Source of the DNA: Antilocapra americana
Lineage: Eukaryota > Chordata > Mammalia > Artiodactyla > Antilocapridae
NCBI GenBank assembly: GCA_007570785.1
Contig: ML664662.1
Location: 1,970,333-2,034,332 of the forward strand
Length of the DNA: 64,000 nt
Direction: 5' to 3'
The position numbers and the translations under genes were made by a program. Shown here piece by piece: positions 44,161 to 55,709 of the stretch; positions within the stretch are counted from its first letter, which is position 1, and each line of letters starts with the position of its first letter. The notes under the pieces were generated by a model. That model ran no database searches, was not told the DNA's origin, and was given only the letters and a program-made list of their open reading frames with translations.

Positions 44161-46269
44161 ATCATGTTTATGGCAATGAGAAGATGGGAAGGGCAAGAAT
44201 TGGGGAGTGGAGGAGTATTGGCAGGGCCATCCCTTTGGGTAGCTGTCATAGGTGGTTGGAAGTGTCTAGAATTGCTCAGAATGTAAAATCCAGCCTTGGA
44301 GAAACATACTGGGTACTTCCAGTTATAAGTTATGCTTTAGATGGGCAGGGACCTTAGAAGAGCCAGTCGTCTAATCCTGTCTACAAGGGCATGACCCTGT
44401 ATCTGGAAGCTTTTGGCTCAGGGAGTTCACTCACGGCTGTCTTGAGCACCAAATGATAAGGTACTATGGTGTCCCCAAGCCTGGCTCAGGAAGGGGCTTC
44501 AGAACCAGGGTTCACCTATCTGCCCTACTAGTTGCCATAGAATTGAAATTCATCTGCATCCATTGTCCCAAGTGTCCCCTCCACCCTGGGGCTCCAAGGC
44601 TGGGTCCCAGGTTGTCCCAGTTGTTAAATATTTTGCTATCAACCCCCTGGAGCCCTGCAGCTCACTCCTGCAGTCAGCATGGGTTTTTGGTCCCACCCAG
44701 CCAAGGCCTCTGAGCTCAGAAATGCCAAACACTCAGTGAATTCGGGTTAAGCTGGCCTTGCTGCGTTCTGTGAGCCGCGCCGCCCAGAGAATAATAGCAG
44801 CTCCCAGGATGTCAGGAAAACAGCCCCTGTTGATTTTCCAGCTCTTGAATAGCAGCTTCGTGGAAAATGTTTCTGATTTGTGCAGAGGCTCTCCCCTAGC
44901 CCTGGCCCCCGAGAGGCCGATGTAATACTTCTTTTCATGTGGCAGGATCGGATGTGACCAGCGTGGGTTCTTTCTGTCAGATATTACGAGTGGTTATTAC
45001 CAAGGCAGTCCAGCTGCCGTGCAGGGCTCAGCCTTTGCTCAGGGTCTGGTGAGGAGCCCCTGTCGTTTCTGAATTTCTTCATCTACAAGATTTGAATCCA
45101 ATCTAGTGGCTGCCAGCCTGTTTGTGTAGCAGAAGTGAGGGGGGAAGGGAGGGGAAGGGGACGGGGGAGGCCTACGTGAGGTCACCCATCCTTCTGGGAG
45201 GGAGGCTTTGCTGCTTAATGAAATCTCTGATTTGCTGGCTGGGGGAGGCCCCCTTAGGCTGATGTTGAACAGCTGATGGGGACATCGTCATGTCAGGATG
45301 CCAAATGGTGATAGTTTGGACCTGCACCAACGGAACAGGGTATTTTCCACGCTGATTGCCTCCAGTTCAAATGAGAGTGGGCTTATCTGAATCAGGTAGA
45401 TCTGGGAAACAATCAGACAGAAAAGCAGAGGCAGCCTTCAGCACCGTATGTGCATGTGTGTATGTGGTGGCGGGCCATCGTTTATAATTCCACATTTATA
45501 GAATTTGCAGGGCTGCATGTGTTTTTAAGCTTTATTTGAATCCTGATGCTCTATAGACAGGCCAATTATTTCTCCCCTGAGGAATGCAGGCCCTAGAAGG
45601 AAGGGGGCCCGAGCTCCCACCCAGGCTCTGCTGTGCAGCTCCCTGCAGGAAGAATATTGCTCACCTTCCAGTGAGGTCTCCCTAGTCCTGTGCATGCTGA
45701 GCCTAGGCTCGGAGTCCATGGTTCTTTCATTCCCCATGGGAAGTCACTGGAGAACGTTACTAAAAACGAGGTCCCCCAGATATAAGCTGCTGTCTGAGAG
45801 GCCCTTCCAAAGGGCAGGCACATTTGGCTGCCCTGGCTGTGGTTTTGAGAGAGAGGATTAGGTAATATCTGGTCTTGCCTCATCTCCTCACCTAAGAAGA
45901 TCCTCCTTGAGGACGGGCATGGGAGTGAGGCATGCTGCCGTGGGGTAAGGGAAGGTGCCTTCAGCAAGGTGAGCCTTTCTGCTTGGATTTATTTCAAGTG
46001 AAAATCCATGGCTTTTCTCCTGGGTTAACACCAGCCCCAAACACACATCAAACTGTGCGCTGATAAGCCGATCAGCTGAAATAACGCATCGCTCTGTCAA
46101 GCCCAAGGCAGCTGCACCCTGAGTGCTCCTTGGCTGGCCCTGCAGGTGACAGTCCCTGGGTCAAGAAAGAGGAGGTGGTGAGGAGGGAGATCTAGGGTGC
46201 CCCTCCTCTGTGCTCAGGTGGGATGTGGGCAGCTGTGCTGCAGCCTTTTCCTTGGTGCTGGGTAAGTTA
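44161..46269. other. 2.1 kb of repeat-poor unique sequence
   Basis: No mobile element recognised. The part around 44750-45400 keeps low-decay, AT/GC mixed sequence with E-box (cagctg) and homeodomain-like words and may be conserved non-coding DNA (inference). No exon supported. Confidence 0.45.
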
Positions 46270-46492
46270 GGGGCTTTCCCAGTGGCTCAGCGGTAAAGTA
46301 TCTACCTGCAATACAGGAGACACAGGGGATGCAGGAGATGTGGGTTTGACCCCTGAGTCAAAAGATGCCCTGGAGGAGGGCACAACAGCCCACTCTGGTA
46401 TTCTTGCTTGGGAAATCCCATGGACAGAGCAGCCTGGCGGGCTACAGTCTATGGGGTTGCAAAGAATCGGACATGACTGAAGCAACTTAACA
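46270..46492 (+). mobile_element. Bov-tA SINE with internal duplication
   Basis: gggctttcccagtggctcag ... gtattcttgcttgggaaatc ... gaatcggacatgactgaagc. The segment around 46316-46342 has gcaggaga-like words repeated (acaggagacacagggg then gatgcaggagatg), making this copy longer than usual. Confidence 0.94.
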
Positions 46493-47471
46493 CGAGGAAG
46501 TCAGATATTAATATTTTGCCCAGAGGGTCACTAACCGAGTGGGGTGGGGTGGGGGTGGAGGCTGGGAGGACACGTACAGGTGGGTCTGTTTTCCTTCTGA
46601 ATGCTGGGAATCTTATCGCTCCAGGAAAAGCTCTATGGGGCAGGAACCCCTGAGTCACAGTTAGGGTGCTTTCTCTGGTGGCAGAGCCAGAATTAACTGC
46701 TTCTCTCCCAGCCTTGTTTTTCATTCATTCATCCTATTTTTGATCACTCCTTGTGTAACCAGCACAGAGCGGATGTCCTTGAAAAGCTCAGGATGGGGGA
46801 ATGGATGCTAAGGATAGTGAGTACAACTCAAAAGGCTGGGGCTCAAGTGTCAGATCCCATCTGGGAGATAGGGAGATGCATGTGGGTGGGGGAATTGTAC
46901 TCCTCAGGGGAGAAGGCAGAGTCACTCTAATTATAATGGACACATTGATTTAAACATTTATTCACTCCAACCACACAGATACCACGTGTGCACATGCACT
47001 CAGCACAAACAGCAGGGAGGCAGCATGCTTGGGGTGGGGGGCAGCTGGAGTCTTTCTACCGAATACTCTGCCTTTTCCAACTGAGTCTTGCATCTGATGC
47101 CACACAGTATCCTCCCACACCACACAGACCAGTGACCTATAGTGGACAGTTCTCAGGGCTTCCATGGTCTCTGATGTAGGTAAAGGCACCCTCTGGTCTT
47201 TTAAGAACCTGGTGACTGCTCCTTCCGGGGTGCTGTCCAGGTGGAGTTCCCCCAGGAATTGGGCTCTGCTCAGAGATTTGCACATGCAGAGTTGACAGAG
47301 GAATGCTCTCAGAACAGCATCTGTAAGGGGATACAGGCAGCAGGATGGGCAGAGGAGAAATTGAATTGTATGCAACATGATTGCACCAGAGACGCCACTG
47401 ATCCCACAGGGAGCTCTGGAAGCAAGAGAGCCCTGCAGAGCTGTTCTGAAATTGGAGCAAGAAGGCAGTGG
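46493..47471. other. unique sequence
   Basis: No repeat recognised. On minus a frame of 225 codons (46962-47639) crosses this region and runs into the neighbouring SINE; its TGA stop overlaps an AATAAA word (TGAATAAA, 46964 down to 46957). No domain recognised. Confidence 0.4.
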
Positions 47472-47938
47472 GGGCTTCCCTGGTGGCTCAGTGGTAAAGA
47501 ATCTGCCTGCCAATGCAGGAGACACAGGTTCAATCCCTGGTCTGGGAAGATGACACATGCTGTGGCGCAAATAAGCCCATTGTTGTTTTTCAGTTGCCCA
47601 GTCATGTTCAGCCCTTTGTGATCCCATGGACTGCAGCACACCAGGCCTCCCTGTCCCTCGCCATCTCCAGAAATTTGCCCAAGTTCATGTCCATTGCATT
47701 GGTGATGCCATCCAGCCATCTCGTGTGCCACAACTATTGAGCCTGTGCTCTAGAACCCAGGAGCTGCAACTACTAAAGCCTGTGTACCATAGAGCCCATG
47801 CTTCACAACAAGGAAAGTCACTGCAATGAGAAGCCCATGCACCACAACTAGAGAGTAGCCCCCAGTCACTGCAACTAGAGAAAAGCCCATGCAGCCATGA
47901 AGACCCAGCACAGCCAAAAGGAGCTAAATAAATATATA
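47472..47938 (+). mobile_element. CHR-1-like SINE, split by a BovB piece
   Basis: Left part 47472-47580: gggcttccctggtggctcag, gcctgccaatgcaggagaca, tctgggaagatgacacatgc. Right part 47723-47938: gtgtgccacaactattgagc, ctgtgctctagaacccagga, gcaatgagaagcccatgcac, gaagacccagcacagccaaa and A-rich end. Joining the two restores the normal CHR order. Confidence 0.88.
47581..47722 (-). mobile_element. BovB 3' fragment nested in a CHR SINE
   Basis: 142 bases of BovB 3' end on minus (plus reads cagttgcccagtcatgttca, cagcacaccaggcctccctg, ggtgatgccatccagccatc). Short, with no RT motif. Confidence 0.85.
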
Positions 47939-48029
47939 AGAATTATAGGATACTTATTCTTATTCCATAGGCTAATGATTTTCTTGAGGTAGATTAGATT
48001 ATTATTTCCAATTATTGACTCCCTCCTTG

Positions 48030-48457
48030 TTAGGAAATGAGCCATAGCCTTTGCCATGTAACTTTGTGGTACTTCCTACCACTAGAGTCAGCTGTATTTC
48101 TGCACCCCATCAATGCTAGACTTGGCCATGACACTTGTGTTGGCCAATGGAACGATAATGACTGTGATGTGAGCTGCTTTACACATGCTTGTGTGATTCA
48201 GTTTCTTAGTTCCAACTATCCTGTGGGGGAAATTTATCCTGCATAGCTATTTGTCTCAGGATAGGACAAGCACAGCAGACCTGAATCCAATTTATAATCT
48301 GATGTTGAATCCAACGGAGTCCAGCTGAAATCAGCTACATTGCAGCTGACCTGCAGATCTACGAGTGAGAAAAACAGATGTGTACTGTTATAAGTGACTT
48401 GGCTTTGGGGGTTTGTTTGTTATGCAGGAGTATCATGGTGATAGCTAACTAATACAT
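48030..48457 (+). mobile_element. old LTR-type repeat (MLT1-like)
   Basis: cttggccatgacacttgtgt, gttggccaatggaacgataa, gctgacctgcagatctacga, and the end ggtgatagctaactaataca. Architecture resembles the repeat at 30.6 kb. Subfamily tentative. Confidence 0.55.
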
Positions 48458-48524
48458 TAACCCTGTTTGTTCTTTAGGATGATTGGGGAGTTTCAAAATA
48501 TCCCTATCCTCAGGCATTACCCTT

Positions 48525-48645
48525 CTCGGAGATTCTAATTGAATTGGTCTGGGGTGGGGCCCAGGCACTGGTAGTTTTTCAAAGCTCCCATAGCAGGAGA
48601 GGTTTCCAAGGTACAGCCAGGGTTGAGAACAATGTATCTAGACTA
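48525..48645 (+). mobile_element. MER5-like hAT fragment
   Basis: gagattctaattgaattggt, ctggggtggggcccaggcac, and the terminal ccagggttgagaacaatgta follow MER5/Charlie order. Confidence 0.65.
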
Positions 48646-50846
48646 ACAAAGTCATAGCAGCCCATACATGTGTTAATCAGGGGTGGCCTAAGCAAAATTA
48701 TGAAGTTTTTAGTATACAACCTCTTGTTTTAGTGTTCCTTCTGTCTTTTTACTATTGTTTCCCCCCCACTCCATCCATGTAACCTCTTTTTTCCTTTAGA
48801 CACTCTTCTTTTCACTGTCCTTTACACCTTAGTGTGAATTCAGATAAAGGAGTTGCTTCCCTTGGGATTATTTGCAATTGAAACTTCATCTCTGTCTTGT
48901 GGAATTAAAGAATTATCTCCTGTAAAAAGATCTGTATGTAAAACTAGGCAGAAGAACAGAAAAGTTTTAGGGGAACAGGCAAGTTATCCCAAATCCCTCC
49001 CACACCAGGAATTTGGATTTTCCTGGAGCAGAGATGGGTGGGCTGCAAGCAGGGGTCAGGCACCAAGACAGAAGCATAGCAGGTATATTGAGCTTGTTTC
49101 CAATGCACAGAAATGGGTGGGATCTATCTGGGTTAATGGCCTGCCTGCCTGAGTCTCCTGAATGTTAGGGAAAATATAGCCACTGCTGTGAATGGTCAGT
49201 TAACGTAATGTCTACTTCCCATGTCCACAGGCCTCCCAATCTCCTGGACCACAAACCAACCCTGATGATCTAGGGCAGTCTCCTCCACTAGGTTTGGAGT
49301 CCCAGAGTCCCCTCCCTGGCCATTCCCTTGCCCCCTTTTTGCTCCTCGGGGCCAGAGAATCCGCCTTTATAGCATCTGACCCCAATGAGCTGATCTTCCC
49401 TCTTTTTCAGACAGTTGATCTTGATTATCTACAGCTGGGTCCAGACCTTTAGGTCACAAAAAGTCCTTTATACGCTGACTTTATGGAGGCCCACATGGGC
49501 ATGGTGGCTCCTTATTTTTGATCCTTAAACATAAAGAGCCAATCCTTATCCAGCCTGATGGGACGACATGCCCCACTGCTGACTCACGCTCCCTTAGGGG
49601 GCCCAAGAGTTTCCCTGGTCCTTCTCTAAACATAATAGAGGTGAAAATTCAAGTTGAGTCTCCAACAGAACAGTCTGCTACAACCTCTTTTCCTAAATGT
49701 TAAGATGTTACTAGAGACATTGGTGGCATGTAAGGTGCAGTAACAAGCACTACTTTCATTACATATCTAATATCTTCCATGAAGTTTGGTGCAAATGACA
49801 GCACTTGGGGTGGGCTCTGTGATGCAAGTCCCAGGGTCCCTTTAGTAAAGGATGGGGTGGAGGTGGTACTGAGTCTTCTGCATCTTTGGGGACAGCCTCA
49901 GAGAGAGGGACCCTCAGTCACAACCCTTTCTGGGGCAACTCATGTCCAGTGACTAATCAGAAGGATACTGTAAAAGTCTGGCCATTTCAGACGAAAGTGC
50001 AGGCGGGAGAGGGGGGCAACTCAGAAAGTCATTCCAGTTTCATAGGCCACTATGAAGCCAAGGTCTTAGTTCTCTTTTGCTAACAATGCCCTGGACCTCT
50101 CACTTTTTGATGACTTTGAGATGATCTCACATTCTCTTTGCTTCTGTTTCTCTTGTCTCCTAGCCTGCTCCAAGGGGCTATTGGTCCAATGACACTGATG
50201 CCCCATCCTCGGCTTCCTGGGACTGCCTGCTGAGTACCAATGCGCTGCAGTCCTATGTAGCATTTGTGACAGCTGTTCATAGAACTTGTGGCAACCAATT
50301 TTCAGTTGTCAATGGGAAATTCCCCTTACTTCTTCAACAACTGTCCTTTCATATGGGTACATTCCGTTCTCCATCATTAGAAAGAGGGTCTGTGTCATGC
50401 TGGAAATATTTAATTCTCGATAACTTACAGTCTCAGAAATGACTAGATAATACACTCAGAATCACCAGATGATGCTGATAATAATTATTGTTATAATTAA
50501 AACAAAACATTCTGCACTATTTTACAGAGTTGTTTACCTTCCTTTTTATGGAACTTGGAACCAGTTTATCAGCAAGTAAGAAAATTTACTGACTTGAGCT
50601 TTGCTTCTTGTATCTTCCCCTATAAGAAGACTCCTCCAAGCACTGAAATCGTTGAAAACATGCAGCTGGAGTGAGTTCCTAGAGGGAGAGCTGAGGGGAG
50701 ACCCAGGTAACCATCCCCCAGACACTCAAAGGATGGTTTTACTGAGCTTCACTATTTATTTTGTAATTCTAGTTGATGTTAGTGTTTTTATCTCCCCTTG
50801 ATCTAGTCATAGCGTCTTGGCTGTCATTTGAGAAATTAACTGTGAG
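48646..50846. other. 2.2 kb without a confident call
   Basis: No repeat family or exon can be named with confidence. Long pieces look like decayed retroelement (AT-rich, scattered stops, no domain); an old ERV-related origin is possible but unproven. Frames do not exceed 100 codons. Confidence 0.35.
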
Positions 50847-51180
50847 AGTTAATTGCAGGTGTCAACTTGGTAGGGCCACAGTATGCCTGGATGTGTGGTT
50901 AAACATTATTCTGGATGTTTCTGTGAGGGTGCTTTGGAATAAGGTTAACATTTAAATTGGTGGACTTCGAATAAAGCAGATCAACCTCCCTCATGTAAGT
51001 GGGACTCATCGTATCAGTGAAGGCCTGAGTAGAACAAAAGACTGGCTTCTCCTGAGCAAGAGGGAATTCTCCCAGCAGATGGCCTTTGGACTTGAACTGT
51101 ACCATTAGCCCTTTGTGGGTCTCCAGCCTGCTGGCCCACCTTGCAGATTTGGAATTTGTCAGCCTCCATAATCATATGAG
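50847..51180 (+). mobile_element. MLT2-like ERVL LTR, 3' end cut by a SINE
   Basis: gagagttaattgcaggtgtc, aaacattattctggatgttt, ctgtgagggtgctttggaat, gaaggcctgagtagaacaaa, cagcctccataatcatatga. Orientation opposite to the copy at 10.3 kb. No internal retroviral sequence. Confidence 0.75.
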
Positions 51181-51364
51181 GGGTTTCTGCAATGGCTCAG
51201 TGGTAAAAAGTCCACCTGTCTTCCTGGGTTGGGAAAATCCCCTGGAGGAGGGCATGGCAACCCACTCCAGTATTGTTACCTGGAGAATTCCATGGACAGA
51301 GGAGCCTGGTGGGATACAGTCCATGGGGTCACAGAGTCAGACATGACTGAGCAACTTAGCATGC
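51181..51364 (+). mobile_element. Bov-tA SINE, internally deleted
   Basis: gggtttctgcaatggctcag ... ctccagtattgttacctgga ... gagtcagacatgactgagca. About 25 bases of the head/body junction are missing, explaining the 184-bp length. Confidence 0.92.
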
Positions 51365-53799
51365 ATGCAAACTTGAAAGTTAAGTGATGTAGGTGAAGTT
51401 CCCTCTCCCTCCCTGAATCAGACCCTAAGCTGAGATTTGAGCATCATCTGTAAATAAAAAGTGGTGCTTCGAGTAGGCATCAGAAGGAAGCAGAGATGGG
51501 AGCCAGAGTAGCCATGGGCAGATGACTGCTGTGGGCACCTGGGACCTTGTCCTCTCAGGGAACTCTGGGAGACTGTGGAACAGGCCTCAGAGCTGTTTAC
51601 CCCAAGTGCAAGGGCACTGGGGGATTCATTCTCTAACTCCAGCCCTCATTGGCTGAAGACGGCTCCCGAGAGTCTCAACTTTTTTGGCACCTCAGTCCTG
51701 CCTTGTAGAGAGTGGCATTTGCTCCTACCACCAGAGAAAGCCCTCAGGCTTCTCGCAGGTTCTTGCAGTAAGCAGCTGCCAGCTTGCCTTGGAATAGTGA
51801 GCAACGGGTGCACGTGAGCAGGCCATTGGCAGCATCTGCCACGTTAAGTACTTGCCCAGGGTCACAGCCTGAGGAAGCGGGAGCAGTCGCCTGAACCCAG
51901 TAGGCCTGACTCTAAGTGTGTGCACCTTTCCCTGACAACCCATTTTAAAGGGTGTTAAAATAATTCATTCCAATCAGGGCAAAAGCCACAGCTTCCACAC
52001 CTTGCAAGAACCCCAGCGAGTCTGGAAAATAAATACATCATGACACATCCCTGAGCTGTAGCTGTTTAAGAAAAATGCTCCCAGCAGATGCAGACTTGCC
52101 ATTCCAGGAGGCCCTCAGAGGCCAGCACAGCCTCGGGTTGGCTGCACGTGTCCTGAAAGGGTGTGATTGGCACCCATCCAGGGGCAGGGATTGAGATCAA
52201 AAGCCTCACTTTTGAGGACTGGGCAAGTTGGGCCATTATAAATGCCTTTAGAGGCTACAGCAGGCCGAAGGTGTGAACACAGCGCAGTTTGTCCATCCAG
52301 GCTGCCTAGGACACATGGCCTCCGGTCAGCCCAGATTTCCATTGCAGGCTGGGGCCGCAGTGTGGCCTCCATAGCCCCAAGGCAGGAAAATGGGCAGGGA
52401 GGTGGACAGCAGGGGTAAAAGCAGAATCCAGCCACTGAAGGAGGTGAAAGGGGCAGGGCGGTGATGGCTAGGCGGGTATGCTGGCAGGGCTCTGGTGTTT
52501 TTCTGGGGAAAACCTTGGGCCTCAGGAAAGCATGAACCCCACGGAGGCAGAGATTAACCCTGCTCCTCTAGAGAGAGCCTTGCAAATCCAGCCTCAGGCT
52601 ATAAGTGATCCCGAAACTGCCTGGGAGTGCTTGGCCCCAGTGGGCCAGGCTTGAGATGGAGAATCACTGTTCATCGGTAGAGAGCTTGAGTGAGGCAGCC
52701 TCAGGGACACTTAAGGCCTGAGGAGTGGCAGGACCTGGCCGATGCTGGCCTGACCCAGGAGGACCCGTAAGCCAGCACTGATTCTCAGAAACAGGCTCAA
52801 CTGCCCGACCCAGGGTTGCTTGGTGGTGGGGCTGGGAATTCAAATCCATGGGCCGAGAGGGGCAGGCTGAGCAGAAGGCACATGTGGCTTCTCCCTTGTC
52901 CTTCTCTATAAAATAACTCTGCTTTATTTTTTCTGCCTCTGTCTTCCCTCCTGCCTTGAAGCTGTCAGTTTCTATAGTGCATGAATTTCTGAGCAAGTAG
53001 GGAATGCTTCCTCCATCTCTCTGGAAATACATGTTCTTTGAACCCATCTCATCAGTATGATGAAGAAACAGAGAATAGATCTAATCTATTGGTATGTTTT
53101 TCTAATTACCAGATTGATTTACCAGAGGAGTCTCCCCAGGAATTTGACTTCACTGCAAGGTCTTTGCAAGCTCTAAATGTGTTCTCTGAAAAAAGCCTGG
53201 CCAAATCCACACAGATTTGGGGGAACTGGGTCCCTCTAATCAGGGCACAGAGCTTATTTGTTTTCTAATGGAATCTGAATAGAATTTAACGCACAGCCAT
53301 TCCGTGTGGAGTGCATTCATATTTTTAATTAACAAATTAGGAGCTATTTTGTTCCCCTTTGAACAGCAGTCATGTGGGCCTGGTTCCTTTTCGGCCAATT
53401 TAGTCAACTTGGATGATTTTAATTACAACAGTCACGAGCACCAGAAATTCCTGCCTCTGACAGCTTCGCGACCTGGTCCATTGACTCTCATTTAAAAGCA
53501 AGTTCTCCCAGAACAGAGATCTCCAAGGGCACTGTTGGGCATCGGGAGAGGGGGCCAGGGACTGTGCCCTTGGGCACAGGCAGAGGAGAACCTCATTTTC
53601 CATTTTGAGACCCATTCGTCCTGATTACCGGGTTGCCAGTTCTCACTGGCCCCGCCTTCACATTTTTAAGAAGCAGCGGCCCCTCACGGGAAGCACAGGT
53701 GAAATGCAAGGATGTGGGGAGAAAAACCGATCCCAGCCCTCAAGCTCTCGCCCTGCCATCCTCTCTTCAGGAACTTGAGCACGGACATGAAGCCCCTGG
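51365..53799. other. 2.4 kb of repeat-poor unique sequence
   Basis: No mobile element recognised. Around 53270-53480 there is AT-rich, homeodomain-site-like sequence (tttttaattaacaaattag, gatgattttaattacaaca) that may be conserved non-coding DNA. No exon supported. Confidence 0.45.
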
Positions 53800-53930
53800 G
53801 GAGCTTGTTCACTCACAGATTCTGACTCACTTGGCTTGGGGTAGAGCCTGAGACGCTGCATTTTCAACAAACCTGCCAGTGCTGCTGGGCCCCACGGACC
53901 ATATTTTGAGAGGCAAGGCTTTGGCTGGCG
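53800..53930 (+). mobile_element. MER5A-like hAT fragment
   Basis: cacagattctgactcacttg, gtagagcctgagacgctgca, cgtgctgctgggcccc-like block ccagtgctgctgggcc, and ggaccatattttgagaggca follow MER5A 3' order. Confidence 0.75.
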
Positions 53931-54699
53931 TATCTGTTTCTTGGAGTGGAGGTGGGTTCCAGAATCTAGAAGTGGGAGATAATTGCCTGAAATGAAGTCA
54001 CAGAAAGTGCAGGTATAGTGTCACCCATGAGAAGGCATGTGGGAGTCTTTGCTATAGCTGCAGTGTCTCCTTGGGGCTGCTGCAGCACCAGACACCCCCA
54101 CCCCCACTTCCTGGTCCCCCTCGATGCACTCCCCATCATGGTGGCTGCCTGAGCCTTCAAGCCAACACCTGTCGCCTTGGCTGACCATCACGCCCATGGG
54201 CTGGTTGACCAGAGGGGTCTGGGGGAGGTTGGGAACTTTGTGGGGGTTGATGGAGCCAGCCAAACCACTTTGAAGGCAGAGATAGTCCATTCTGGAAACC
54301 AGTCTGTCCCCCAGCCCTCCCTGCGCTGGCAGGATGGATGCTGAATTAGCAAAGCAGAGAACAGGGGAACACAATGTTCCCTGAGAGGTTGCAATCAAAA
54401 GGGTCCCAGCCCCCCCAACCCCTGCTGAGAATGCTGAGAATTTATGATGTGTCGACAGTTTGAGACCCAGCACATAACAGTCTGATGGGCTACAATTAGG
54501 AGTGTGTGCTAAGCCCCTCCCGATTCCTCCATCATGTATTCATGGAATTTATGTGGTATCAGCAAAGTGAGCTATGTGCACATTTGGGGCAGGAATTTTA
54601 GAACTATGATGTAATCATCCCATGAGAGGAGAAAAGACTAACAGTAAAGATGAATTAAAAGTCCCAGGCCTATTTGGATCTGGATTCAAAACAATGTGT
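53931..54699. other. unique sequence
   Basis: Nothing recognised apart from CTG/CCC-rich composition; the minus frame 54021-54473 (150 codons) has no known domain. Confidence 0.45.
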
Positions 54700-55045
54700 C
54701 ATGATCATTTCTATGACATTTTTGAGACAACTCAGACACTGTGTGCTTGATGGCATTAAGGAATTTTGTTAATTTGGGGGTGCAATAATGGAATGATGGC
54801 TATGTTAAACAGACGGTCCTTATCTTTAGTGATGCACACTGAAATATTGATGGATGAAATGGTATGAGGTCTGGGACTTGCTTTAAAATGATACAGGAAC
54901 AAGAGAAGTGGCTGAGGGTGTGAAAGAAGATTGATCATGAATTAGTAATGGTTGGAGTGGTGCAATGGCTACATGAGGGTTTATGATATGATTCTTTCTA
55001 TTTTTGGATGTTTCATGTTTTCCATATGAAAGTGAAAAAAATTCT
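54700..55045 (+). mobile_element. L1M 3' UTR
   Basis: ttaaggaattttgttaattt, aatggaatgatggctatgtt, gtctgggacttgctttaaaa, gttggagtggtgcaatggct, gtttcatgttttccatatga: an old L1 3' untranslated region ending before its A-tail. Confidence 0.7.
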
Positions 55046-55709
55046 AACTCGCATCATGCATCTTGCTGATACCACATAAATGCCATGAATACTTGATGGG
55101 TGTGGGGGAGATCTCCAACACTGTGTGAAAAACTTTGTTCTCATCTTCCCTACACTCTGGGCTGGAAAAGGGGAGAAAAGTCATCAGAACACGATGAGCC
55201 TGTTCACACACACCTTGGTGATGTACTGCAAAGGAAATGAATGAGACTTCACTTTTGAATATGATGTGGGGGGCTTAGATATTTACTCTGTCTCCAAAGC
55301 TCTCAATTAGTTCATCTGTCTCCCTCTGTGGACCTCCCCCTGAATTTCCAGATAAATAGAATACAGGGAATCATCTTATTGTTTGACCCTTATCCCCACC
55401 CAAGGTTGGCAGACCATCTCCCCAAGCAGACTGAGGTGAGTCTCTGAATTGGAAAGGTGGGCTGCACTGGGTCTGTCATGGCTAAAGCAATCCAAGGTAA
55501 AATTTTTAATTTAGCCTCAAACCGAGTTGTCCAGGGAATGCTGTGGAAAAGGACCATCATGTCACTAGATGGGATGATCATGTAACTAGGTGGAGCAGAA
55601 TTCAGTAGAGTAGGAGGCGGGGAAGAGGTATGGGTTATAGTCATTTTTGCTCAGGGTCACCTAAGTTTCTAATGATCTCATTCTTAGCAAAAGTCAACCT
55701 GGTTTGGGT
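55046..55709. other. unique sequence
   Basis: Nothing recognised. Confidence 0.5.
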
